A DNA stretch of 64,000 bases. Source: Erpobdella octoculata. Lineage: Eukaryota > Annelida > Clitellata > Hirudinida > Erpobdellidae. Made by a program: the position numbers and the translations under genes. The notes below the pieces were generated by a model. The model was not told the origin of the DNA. It made no database searches and worked only from the letters and a program-made list of their open reading frames with translations. Below are positions 30,503 to 38,660 of the stretch, piece after piece (position 1 is the stretch's first letter; the number at the start of each line of letters is the position of its first letter). The stretch lies in NCBI GenBank assembly GCA_963978895.1, contig OZ022246.1, positions 15,252,549-15,316,548 of the forward strand, written 5' to 3'.

Positions 30503-31171
30503 CCGGCTTTAAACAACTAGATTTCACAGTTTCTGAAAATTTTCTTTCGCCATCCAAATCAGCCGAAAGCGAAACCGACCAATCGTCGGCAGCATCCATC
30601 ACACATTCAAAGTCTCTTGTAGATCTGAACCTGTGGAACTTCAGATTGCCTTCTCTCAAAAAGTAGATTTTCCTTTTCTGCTGTATTCCCAGTGATGGGT
30701 AGTTACTAACTATAAATAGTTAACTACTAGTTATTAACTACTCCACAGTAGTTAAGAAATAGTTAATAACTACTTTTTGTTAAACTAGTTAACAACTAGT
30801 AGTTAACTACTTTTTAAATAGTTATTAACTACAGTAGTTAACTATTTTTTAACTACTTTACTTTTTTTGGTGGCTGAAAAAACTCTATAGATCATGAAAC
30901 TGAAGTGGATAAGCCAGTATATGACATGTATGTAAATAATGAAGATCTAGTGGTGAAAGTATATCAGATTTGATAGAAAGTGAGCAAGATAATATTGATA
31001 ATTCTGACGATGTGCTTCTTTTACCTCCTCATAAGCACTGTGGTAATCTACATACATAATTTCCATAACGCAGAGGCCGCGGTGGTCAGCAGTCAGCAAT
31101 TGGTAAAATTAGTGCGCGCAGGCGTGTAATTAAAGTTATTACGCAATTGTACACTATCAGTTCCAAATATC

Positions 31172-31307
31172 CAAAACGTTTTTCCTAAGCTTTTATGCAA
31201 GAGGTTATCCGATTGCATGTAATAAAAGTTTTAATAAAAGTTGTCAGTAGGTAAAGATCAAAACGTTTTTCTTAGGCTTATTATGCAAGAGTTTTATCCG
31301 ATTGCAT
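31172..31307 (+). repeat. Imperfect direct repeat of ~47 bp within the hAT
   Basis: A segment with AAAACGTTTTTC, TTATGCAAGAG and TTATCCGATTGCAT occurs at about 31172-31218 and again at 31260-31307. It is non-coding. Confidence 0.7.
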
Positions 31308-31312
31308 CAAAC

Positions 31313-31344
31313 CAAGGATATCTTGATATATCAAGACATCCTTG
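31313..31344. mobile_element. 32-bp minimal palindromic element with 8-bp target duplication
   Basis: It begins CAAGGATATCTTGATATA and ends TATCAAGACATCCTTG, with nothing between. The flanks CATCAAAC (31305-31312) and CATCAAAC (31345-31352) form a perfect 8-bp duplication. The same two ends, in the same order, terminate the 228-bp MITE at 45183-45410, which also has an 8-bp duplication. It is therefore best read as an almost completely deleted member of that family. Confidence 0.8.
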
Positions 31345-31937
31345 CATCAAACATAATGCTGGATTTAAAGTTTAAAATAAAACATAGCTAGATGTTGAAA
31401 CTGTCTTACGAAGGTACGCATGAAATTCAGTGTTTTTAATCTGCTCAAACCTGGTTCGATCCAAAGCATTGAACATTTTTTTGATATTGCTGAGCGTCCA
31501 CTTTTAATAATGGTAGAGAAGAAAACCATCTTTATTTAATATCTGATAGTCTGATAAAAATCACAAAAACAGTCATTTTTGACGGGCTACTTTTAGTTAT
31601 ATCTTAAATTTCGTGGCAAGTGTTGGTGCATTGAAAGTAATATAAGGGATAATTTGAAATACAAACAACTTTATGATAGATCAATGGCAAAAGTTGTATC
31701 GTTATCAAACTTCATTCATCGCAATGTAAAAAATGCGAGGATCGGACATTTCCCCCCCCCCCCCCCCGGACATTCCCCCCCCCGGACATTTCCCCCCCCC
31801 CCGGACGTTTCCCCCCGGGGTAGGACAATTCCCCTCCCGGGTAGGACATTTCATATGAGTAATTGTATGTAATCAATTTTATTAAGTCCCCCTTTCTAAG
31901 ACATTTCAAAGACATTTGATATTTTCAGCCGTTCTTT

Positions 31938-32058
31938 GCATAGAAATGTAGAGTTAGGGTTAGGGTTAGGGTTAGGACGAAGCAATGGCGTCAACCTCAG
32001 CCGTTCTTTGCATAGAAATGTAGGGTTAGGGTTAGGACGAAGCAATGGCGTCAACCTC
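31938..32058 (+). repeat. Tandem ~60-bp duplication containing TTAGGG units
   Basis: GCCGTTCTTTGCATAGAAATG followed by short GTTAGGG runs and GACGAAGCAATGGCGTCAAC occurs twice in a row. The first copy has about four TTAGGG units and the second two. The units match the metazoan telomere repeat but are internal to a transposon-like element. Confidence 0.85.
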
Positions 32059-32227
32059 AATCCTAAGGGAGGCTCGAGGAGAACCACCAGCCAAGAGAGT
32101 GAAGCGATCGACGAAGGCGCTTGAATCTGCTCTTTTTTCGCTAACGGATGCACGCCGAAAAAACATAAAAACATTGGAAGATGTCCTAGAGGGTCTAGGA
32201 CACATTATTCGTTTTAACAATATTTAA
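32045..32227 (+). CDS. 60-residue frame in the MULE-like element, unknown function
   Basis: It starts at an ATGGCGTCAACCTCA that is duplicated upstream (31985). The product begins MASTSILREARGEPPAKRVK and continues through a predicted helix (ALESALFSLTDARRKNIKTL) to a stop at 32225. It is basic at the N-terminus, compatible with a nuclear signal (PPAKRVKR). I do not recognise the family. A first exon of a lost longer gene is possible. Confidence 0.35.
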   Translation: MASTSILREARGEPPAKRVKRSTKALESALFSLTDARRKNIKTLEDVLEGLGHIIRFNNI

Positions 32228-32769
32228 CTCTGGCAAACCAATAACCAATAAATGTTTAATAATTTAAAAAGGTGTTTGTGTTTCTTAGAAAAACTACTAC
32301 ATAACCAAAGGGGGGGAAATGTCCTACCTTGGGGGGGGGAATGTCCGGGGGGGAAATGTCCTAGGGTCTGTCGGGGGGGGGGGAATGTCCGGGGGGGGGG
32401 GGAACGTCCGGGGGGGGGGAAATGTCCTACATTCAAAAAATGCTGCGGATGAACAGGACATTAGTGCTTCAACATTTATAAAGCCAAATGTTAGACGGTG
32501 GTGTTCAAAATTCTATTCGGTTGAAAGGATTGTTAATATAGCTTTCAATAATGTTTGCGATTGTCAGAAGAAGTTAAGGCAAGTTGCATTTAAAGAAATC
32601 GAGTTTGCATTTTTTGAAATCGTTCATTCAATATTCAGACTATAAAACCAATAGCCACCGCAATTAATATTTTCTAAAGTGAAAAGTCATACATTGGTCA
32701 CATTATTCAAACCATTATAGGATTAAAAAAATAACATCATATTCATATAAAACCATCAATGCTCTTTTA

Positions 32770-32965
32770 CAAGCACTATCTCAAGGTATAGAAAAACGAT
32801 TTGGTCCTGTTTTGGAAAATGAAGAATATCTTTTAGCAACAGCGATAATTCCCTAATTTAAATTAAATTTTTTGAATAATGAACAAAAAATATTTGATCA
32901 AAGAAAATTTGTTGGCATACATAAATGAAATGAACCAAAAGTTTGAAAAATAAGATTTATTTAAC
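32770..32965 (+). pseudogene. hAT transposase remnant
   Basis: The readable segments RFGPVLENEEYLLATAIIP and FKLNFLNNEQ match the part of ZBED-type hAT transposases before the dimerisation domain (pattern LA-LDP-FK). A stop replaces a residue between them. It is the only transposase trace in this element. Confidence 0.55.
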
Positions 32966-33401
32966 TTGTATTTAATTGCAAATGTTTAAAGGTTTTTTGG
33001 TTAATGTTAAAAAGTAGTTAACTACTAGTTAACTACTAGACAGTAGTTAAGAGGTAGTTAATAACTACTGCTGTTAAAAGTAGTTAGGAAATAGTTACTA
33101 ACTACTTTTTTTATGAGTAGTTAAATAAAGTAGTTAACTGTGTATTCCTTTTGTCTTTACTTTCTTACACGCTTCTTTGACGAAGTCAAGCAATTTTCGG
33201 AGTACTTGGTTATGGCGCCAAGTGTACCTCCCGTGTGAAAGTGAAAACGAACAACAGGAAAGAATGTGAATGAGAGTTTCCGATTGCCCACATAACATGC
33301 ACGAATCACGTAGTGGTGTGTATTGTCAAATTTCTTTTAAGAAAGCGAAAGCTAAACAGCATTTTCCCATGTCGTCCAATCTCCTTGTTCAGATAACTAA
33401 A

Positions 33402-34199
33402 CAGTGATGGGCAACAAACTACTTTCAAGTAGTTAAACGTTTCTGTAGTTACATTTACTTTTAAGTAGTTAAACTATGTAGTTAACTATTTTTTGTCAGA
33501 GGTAGTTTAACTAAAGTAGTTAAATACTGTAAAGTAGTTAACTACTTTTTTCTATAAACTTGTACACTAATACATTGCATTGCTGTATTAGGCCCCACAT
33601 GATCACCATTAATTATGTTCACCATCTAATTTATTAAATAAAGCCATGACAAATTGTTTTTTTTTAATTTATTAATGAAAAGACACATATTTTATAAGTT
33701 AAATATCCAGTCAATCAATTTACTTCAGACGGTGTCAAACATCGTCTTTTTACCTGTAGATGATTATCTTTTGAGTACATGACGCAGGAAAACAAGCTTT
33801 TCAAACATACTTTCAGACACTTTGCACCGTCTTGGTACTAATATTTGACCTGCACAACTGAACAGTCTCTCAACCGCAGCACTGCTTGGTAGACTTGTAT
33901 TAAATTTAAGAAAAACTCTTGTTAGATGAGGATACATGAGCAGTGAGTTTGTTGTTGAGTCATTTGAAGCCAGATTTTTGCGTAAAATAATATACAGGCT
34001 GATTTAATTTTTTTAGGCTTTAACTACTTTTAGGTAGTTAAACTAATTGTAGTTAACTACTCTAAAACGTAGTTAAACTATTCTTTAACTACCAGTTACT
34101 TTCGGGTAGTTAAACTTTTTGCCTTAACAACTCCCATGTAGTTAAACTAGTAGTTAACTACTAAAGTAGTTAAAAGTAGTTAACTACTGCCCATCACTG
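33402..34199 (-). mobile_element. 798-bp hAT deletion derivative
   Basis: The ends are CAGTGATGGGCA (33402) and TGCCCATCACTG (ending 34199). The flanks TAACTAAA (33394-33401, 34200-34207) are a perfect 8-bp duplication. AGTAGTTAAACT-type units crowd both subterminal regions. It holds the C-terminus of its transposase on the minus strand. Confidence 0.93.
33770..33990 (-). pseudogene. hAT transposase dimerisation domain
   Basis: The minus strand reads FLKFNTSLPSSAAVERLFSC, then AGQILVPRRCKVSESMFEKL and VFLRHV. This is the canonical hAT C-terminus (N-T-x-L-P-S-S-A-x-V-E-R-L-F-S). The catalytic core is deleted. Confidence 0.88.
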
Positions 34200-34753
34200 T
34201 AACTAAACAATGTATGTATGTATGTATGTGAATGTATGTGAAAACTCTTCTTCGAGCAAGTTCGTCAGAGGTCTTCAGAGGAAGACCCTCCCAGCGTTTC
34301 GGCCCTTTTCCTGACGCTACCACGGGAGGGCGGGCCACGACCGTTGATCAGACGGCCGCCCCCTGACGAAATTTGTGTATCACATGCCGTTTCCGACCAG
34401 AACCAGATAACCGGCAAATCTTCAAAGTACCAGAACCAAGAAGTCATTTTGAAACCGTCAAGCAACTGTAACAAGATGAGAAACTGTCTTTCAAACGCCG
34501 GAACTTGAGCATGTAGTAACTGTAGCATCCACCAAACCGCCAGATTCCGATACCGAAAGAAACATTCACCTCCGGAACTTCGAGCCATGCCATCACTTTC
34601 ACCAAACGAGAAACACCACAAACCATGATGGCAGGAAACATTGTTTCGATTATTTTCTAAACGCCAGCAACTTTCCTTCTATTGCAAACAACCGAAACTT
34701 TCGCCGGCAGCCATAACGCGACTTCGTCCCTGAACTTGTAAACAAAGGAGGAG

Positions 34754-36082
34754 CTAACACTGTTGTACGGAAGCCAGAAGTGGCTGTTTAAATTTATTAT
34801 CTCCTTTTTCATTCCTTTGCATCCATATCCAAAAAGAAGCTGTTTCTGCTCTTTCAGCTATTTTCTTGATAGCTTGAGTTTTTTTCCGACCCGACATTCC
34901 GAGAGCCACAAGCAATTTGACGAGTGAGCGACCGGCTAAACCCCTGGCGCCTACTTCAACCGGAAAAATCTCGACTCTATATCCCGCACGCTCCAAATCT
35001 TGGGCAAGGATTCTGTAACGCTCTTCTTTCAAGATATTTGAGGCTTCCATGTTGCTTTCCCATGGCACTGTCAATTCGATGAACAGCAACGTCTTGGCCA
35101 AACTGGAAAAAATGACAATGTCCGGTCTCAATCCGCTGCTGCGAACCAATTCCGGAAAGCAGTCTTCATCTTTTAAGTCTGCTGATATCCTCCAGTCATT
35201 TGCCGCATCAAGCAACGATTCTCTTCTCGTACTTGCCTTTCTGCGGCCCAAGTGCTGCAAGCCTTCTCTCAAGAAATAAACTTTTCTTCTGGGGCACAAC
35301 TGCATCGAATTGGCTAGTCTGCAGTTCTCCTTGATAATGCCCAGTATCTCTCTTAGAACCTCATTGTGGCGCCACGTGTATCTTCCCTTTGCCAAAGCAT
35401 ACGGACAACATGAGAGAATATGAATCAGAGTTTCTGTTTTTTCACACAGCTTGCAGGCTTCATTTTCAAGCTTTCCCCACTTCACTAAGTTCGAAGCTGT
35501 CGGCAGTTGATCATACATCGCTCTAATCACAAAAGATAGGCGGATGGGCGAGTAACGCCACAAATCATTCCATGTCATCGAATGTTGAACTGCCGCCTCC
35601 CATCTAGTCCAATCGCCCTGTTGCGACATCTGAGCACCTAACTGCACTCTTTCCAACTCCATTGCTCGCCTTCTGTCTTGAATAATCATGTTTGTCCTTT
35701 CCTGCGACGAGGCCTTAGACCACCACACATGATGGAACCAACCCAGACCGAGCCGTCCCGGTTGCACTGCTCCGAGCTTTTCAGACCATTGCAAAGATCC
35801 CTCGGCTTCACGGATGTCCCTCCATGCAGTCCAGCCTTTTCCCGATCCAACTGATGGGCCCACATTCACGATACATGGGTCTGAAGAGTTGTCCAGCATC
35901 AACTGTGTCCGTATCTTGCTAATCTTGTACTCTTCTACTAGGGACTTGAATGGAAGAGCTAACTTAGCTGACTTACTGTATAGAGCTAAAGTTGTTAACG
36001 CCGGTGGAAGTCCTAGCCATTTCCGAATGCAGCAGTTCATTTTTTTCCTCCATTCGCTCCACGTGAGATAAACATATCTCAT
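34754..36082 (-). CDS. Post-RT and restriction-like endonuclease region, RLE copy 3
   Basis: This is a 442-residue open frame. The N-terminal third is RT thumb (KWLGLPPALTTLALYSKSAK). Near residue 215 there is the CCHC-like knuckle CKLCEKTETLIHILSCC. Near residues 305-340 there is the endonuclease core RPDIVIFSSLAKTLLFIELT followed by VPWE, which provides the P-D and E-x-x acidic residues of the restriction-like nuclease found in R2/R4/NeSL/HERO-type elements. A conserved tail follows (FPVEVGARGLAGRSL). In the full element this is the 3' part of one long ORF. Here it is separated from RT by an insertion. The RLE motif is certain, the exact clade is not. Confidence 0.85.
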   Translation of the reverse strand: MRYVYLTWSEWRKKMNCCIRKWLGLPPALTTLALYSKSAKLALPFKSLVEEYKISKIRTQLMLDNSSDPCIVNVGPSVGSGKGWTAWRDIREAEGSLQWSEKLGAVQPGRLGLGWFHHVWWSKASSQERTNMIIQDRRRAMELERVQLGAQMSQQGDWTRWEAAVQHSMTWNDLWRYSPIRLSFVIRAMYDQLPTASNLVKWGKLENEACKLCEKTETLIHILSCCPYALAKGRYTWRHNEVLREILGIIKENCRLANSMQLCPRRKVYFLREGLQHLGRRKASTRRESLLDAANDWRISADLKDEDCFPELVRSSGLRPDIVIFSSLAKTLLFIELTVPWESNMEASNILKEERYRILAQDLERAGYRVEIFPVEVGARGLAGRSLVKLLVALGMSGRKKTQAIKKIAERAETASFWIWMQRNEKGDNKFKQPLLASVQQC

Positions 36083-36286
36083 AGATTGTTAATGGCCATA
36101 GCAACCTCGGTATCAAAACAAACTGTACCAGCCATACCTTGAACTTTCCCTGCAGCTCGGTTGAATTGATTTTCCTCAGGTCCTCAACCAAGCCCTGCAG
36201 AACGATGCTGCTCCGATTCACATCATTCATGGAGACGTTGTACCATCTTCCCAAGCTTTTCACAGGCTCTTGCTGGATTGTTGGGA

Positions 36287-36290
36287 TTTC

Positions 36291-36321
<31 letters not shown>

Positions 36322-36468
36322 TGTATGTATGTATGTATGTATGTATGTATGTATGTATGTATGTATGTATGTATGTATGTATGTGTGTGTGCACTCCTGA
36401 AGAGCTTTTCTGTGGAGGTCATCAGAAGAAAACCCCCCCCTCGAGCAAACGTTTCGGATCTTCTACCC
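36287..36468 (-). mobile_element. 3'-end fragment of the RLE family with (ACAT)n tail, inserted in copy 3
   Basis: Minus strand: ~80 bp identical in type to the 3' ends of copies 4 and 5 (GAGGGGGG, CTGATGACCTCCACAG, CTTCAGGAGTG), then ACACACAC and about 22 ACAT units. It replaces the RT segment that should hold the catalytic F/YADD box of copy 3. This is a strongly 5'-truncated retrotransposition product. Confidence 0.75.
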
Positions 36469-36469
36469 T

Positions 36470-37489
36470 TGCACCAACTGAATTCAGAAGTAGTTGCATT
36501 GCTAGCACGAATAATATGGGAGAAATAGAGCACCCCATGGCGATACCGACCTGAAGACGAAACCAATCGGTTGAAAACGTCTTTGTCGATAATCTCAGGT
36601 GAAAATCTTGAAAATACTGTCGTAGAATATCCATAATGAACTTTGGAACATGGTGCATCGTCAAAGCTCTCCAAATCAGCTGGTGACGAACCGCTCCATA
36701 AGCATTTGCAAGATCAAGCCAAACGACGTGCAAACTGAGTCGATTCTGTTTTGCTCTTTTTATAGACTCCCAGATCATGGTAGAATGTTCGATGCAACCA
36801 GGAACACCAGGGATTCCTCCTTTCTGAATTGACCTCTTGGCAAGCACAGCAAAAAATATTTTTCCTTCAACATTAAGAGGAGAAATTGGTCTGAACTGAT
36901 TGATGTCAACTGAAACTTTTTCCTTTGGTATAAAAATGCCTTCAGCTTTTTGCCACTCTTTATCAACAGACCCGGACGTCCAAGCAGACTTGAGCAATGA
37001 GTGTAAAACTTCCAACACACTCGGACATTTTTTATACACCAGGTATGGTACACCATTTGGACCTGGAGCAGATCTATTTCTTGTTTTTCGGAGGAATTGG
37101 GATATGTCACAAATTGAAATTACTCCCTCGTTGAAAGCAACCTTTGGAAGTGGAATCCCGGGAAGATCTGATCTTTCAGCTAGTTCTTTGTCGCCCAAGG
37201 GGTCAATGAAAGCAGCTCGGAAGTAATGATCAAGCTGCTCTTTACTGACTTGCAGAGTACCTGACTTTGGTGGATCGAGCAAACTTTTACCATAACGGAA
37301 TGGATCTCTGACAAACTGGAATCTTGCCTTCCTCTGTTCTTTTTTCTTTACCCGCAAACGTTCTGCTCGCAAGAGTGCACTCAATCGTTGCCTCAAGTCA
37401 TGTTGTAATGCTGAGAGCCCTGGTTTCTCGTTGTCTGGAGCTCTTCTCCATTGTTGACGAAGTCGTTTTTTTTTTTTTGAGTCTAGCAA
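36470..37489 (-). pseudogene. Reverse transcriptase region, RLE copy 3
   Basis: The minus-strand frame includes a basic linker (RQRLSALLRAERLRVKKKEQ), RT box with RNRSAPGPNGVPYLVYKKCP, EWQKAEGIFIPKE, NQFRPISPLNVEGKIFFAVL, VWLDLANAYGAVRHQLIW and QVGIAMGCSISPILFVLAMQ. It stops being RT at the inserted fragment, before the catalytic Asp pair. A short deletion relative to copy 4 is visible after VLAKR. The copy is therefore not functional. Confidence 0.85.
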
Positions 37490-37915
37490 TCTCTCGTTGT
37501 CGCCTTGAAATATGAGTTTTTTCGCCTCTGTCCATGAGAACTTTTTCCTTGGAACCGAACATCTCTAAACACTTGTTGTAAATGGTGTCAGTTAGATTGT
37601 TCACTTGAAACATTGGAAGTTCTTTCATCTGCACTTTGAGAAGCTTGGAAAGTATCTCGTCGAGCTTCGACCAATCCGCTTTGTTAGCAGCAGCGGGCAA
37701 TGCTTGCTACAGTACGATGATCCTGTACAGTTTTAAGCAGGCAACCCATTTTCGTACGGTGAACCTTCATACCGCGGCTTGTTGCGAAACCTCTACCACA
37801 CACACACTCATGAAGTGTTCCCCCATTAGAGTCCGTTGGAAGAGCAAGGTCGATGGCCGTAGGTCCGATTGTGAGCTCATCATACTCCCCCTCCTTTCGG
37901 TTGGAGCTCTGGGGG

Positions 37916-38224
37916 CATGTATGTATGTATGTATGTATGTATGTATGTATGTATGTATGTATGTATGTATGTATGTATGTATGTATGTATGTATGTATGT
38001 ATGTATGTATGTATGTATGTATGAACTCCGCCTTGCTTATTGCGAGCCAGTCCCAAGCCTGGATAAAGAAGGAGGGACAGTTGAAAAGATCAAATATGAT
38101 CTACGACAGAAAGTACTTAGGTGCTTCCTACAAAGCCATTTCAGTCTTAAAACACATGGTGTAAAAGACTATAAACTATAATAATAAAAATAATAAAATG
38201 TATGTATGTATGTATGTATGTATG

Positions 38225-38258
<34 letters not shown>

Positions 38259-38334
38259 TGTATGTATGTATGTATGTATGTATGTATGTATGTATGTATG
38301 TATGTATGTATGTAGGTATGTATGTATGTGTGTG
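37916..38334 (-). repeat. (ACAT)n tail of RLE copy 4, split by a SINE
   Basis: About 27 ATGT units at 37916-38023 and about 33 at 38199-38330 flank a SINE (38024-38198). Read on the minus strand, the array follows directly on ACACACAC at the 3' end of copy 4 and abuts the truncated 5' end of copy 3. The open frames of Y-V-C-M or H-T-Y-I repeats here are artefacts. Confidence 0.85.
38024..38198 (+). repeat. SINE, same family as 48552-48728
   Basis: It begins AACTCCGCCTTGCT, contains TTGCGAGCCAGTCCCAAGCC and ACGACAGAAAGTACTTAGG, and ends in CTATAATAATAAAAATAAT, an A-rich tail. The insertion is inside an (ATGT)n array. The second copy in the window proves the boundaries through its 12-bp duplication. 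Confidence 0.8.
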
Positions 38335-38660
38335 TGTGTTCACTCCTGAAGAGCTTTTCTGTGGAGGTCATCAGAAGAAAACCCCCCCTCGAGCAAACGT
38401 TTCGGCTCTTTAATTTCTTGACGTTCTAAGGGGGGCGAGCCACGTTCGACGGACGAACGTCCTCCGGCAGAAAATGTTTTTGTTCTTTTCCGACATCGAA
38501 TTTCTATCATTCCTTGCATCGTGGCAGATATTTGTCATGCAAATAAACTCGCGACTTTAGAGAAATTCAGACTATTCAAGTGAGAAAACCTTCGACGACA
38601 TAACGGCTTCGCTTTCGTAGCGGTACTTAATATCGCCACGTAAACAAAGACGAAGCAATT

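Larger units (their letters stand above)
31737..32434. mobile_element. 698-bp MULE-like element with GGACATTTCCCC tandem ends
   Basis: The ends GAGGATCGGACATTTCCCC and, inverted, GAATGTAGGACATTTCCCC are followed by further GGACATT-C(n) units at both ends (31741-31850, 32308-32430). The flanks AAAAAATGC (31728-31736, 32435-32443) are a 9-bp duplication, the MULE size. Inside are TTAGGG runs and a 60-residue frame. The C/G homopolymers of 8-18 bp are unusual for this AT-rich window. Confidence 0.7.
30690..33140 (+). mobile_element. 2.45-kb hAT with AGTAGTTAACTA-type subterminal repeats
   Basis: The left end is CAGTGATGGGTAGTTAC. The right end is a shortened AGTTAACTG. The flanks TGTATTCC (30682-30689, 33141-33148) are a perfect 8-bp duplication. 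Dozens of TAGTTAACTA-like units crowd both ends (30700-30850, 33005-33140). A transposase remnant is readable near 32780-32960, and a second element (31737-32434) is nested inside. It is the same family as the element at 33402-34199. Confidence 0.88.
25131..34207 (-). mobile_element. RLE-type non-LTR retrotransposon, copy 2, split by five insertions
   Basis: Remaining pieces are 25131-25670 (3' untranslated region and end of the endonuclease domain, with FAVEVGVRGLV), 29391-29437, 30503-30689 (endonuclease, then FLREG region), 33141-33401 and 34200-34207 (post-RT region). Between them lie a MULE holding a hAT, an inverted-array element, a hAT holding a G-rich MULE-like element, and another hAT. 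Its RT and 5' half are absent. It is joined at 34208 to the (ACAT)n tail of copy 3. Confidence 0.82.
34208..37915 (-). mobile_element. RLE-type non-LTR retrotransposon, copy 3
   Basis: Minus strand. The 5' end is truncated at 37915 against an (ATGT)n array. The zinc finger region is at 37740-37830, the basic linker at 37398-37700, RT at 36470-37489, the thumb at 36080-36290, and post-RT knuckle plus endonuclease at 34754-36082. The 3' untranslated region runs to about 34235, and the copy ends in a short CATACATACATAC tail (34210-34232). An unrelated-position fragment of the same family, with its own (ACAT)n tail, is inserted in RT (36287-36468). Confidence 0.87.

Noticed and set aside
31951..32037. 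Chromosome end (telomere)
   Set aside because: There are only a few TTAGGG units, internal to a transposon-like element, with transposon sequence on both sides.
36139..38413. Frames made of Y-V-C-M or H-T-Y-I repeats
   Set aside because: They are translations of (ATGT)n microsatellites.
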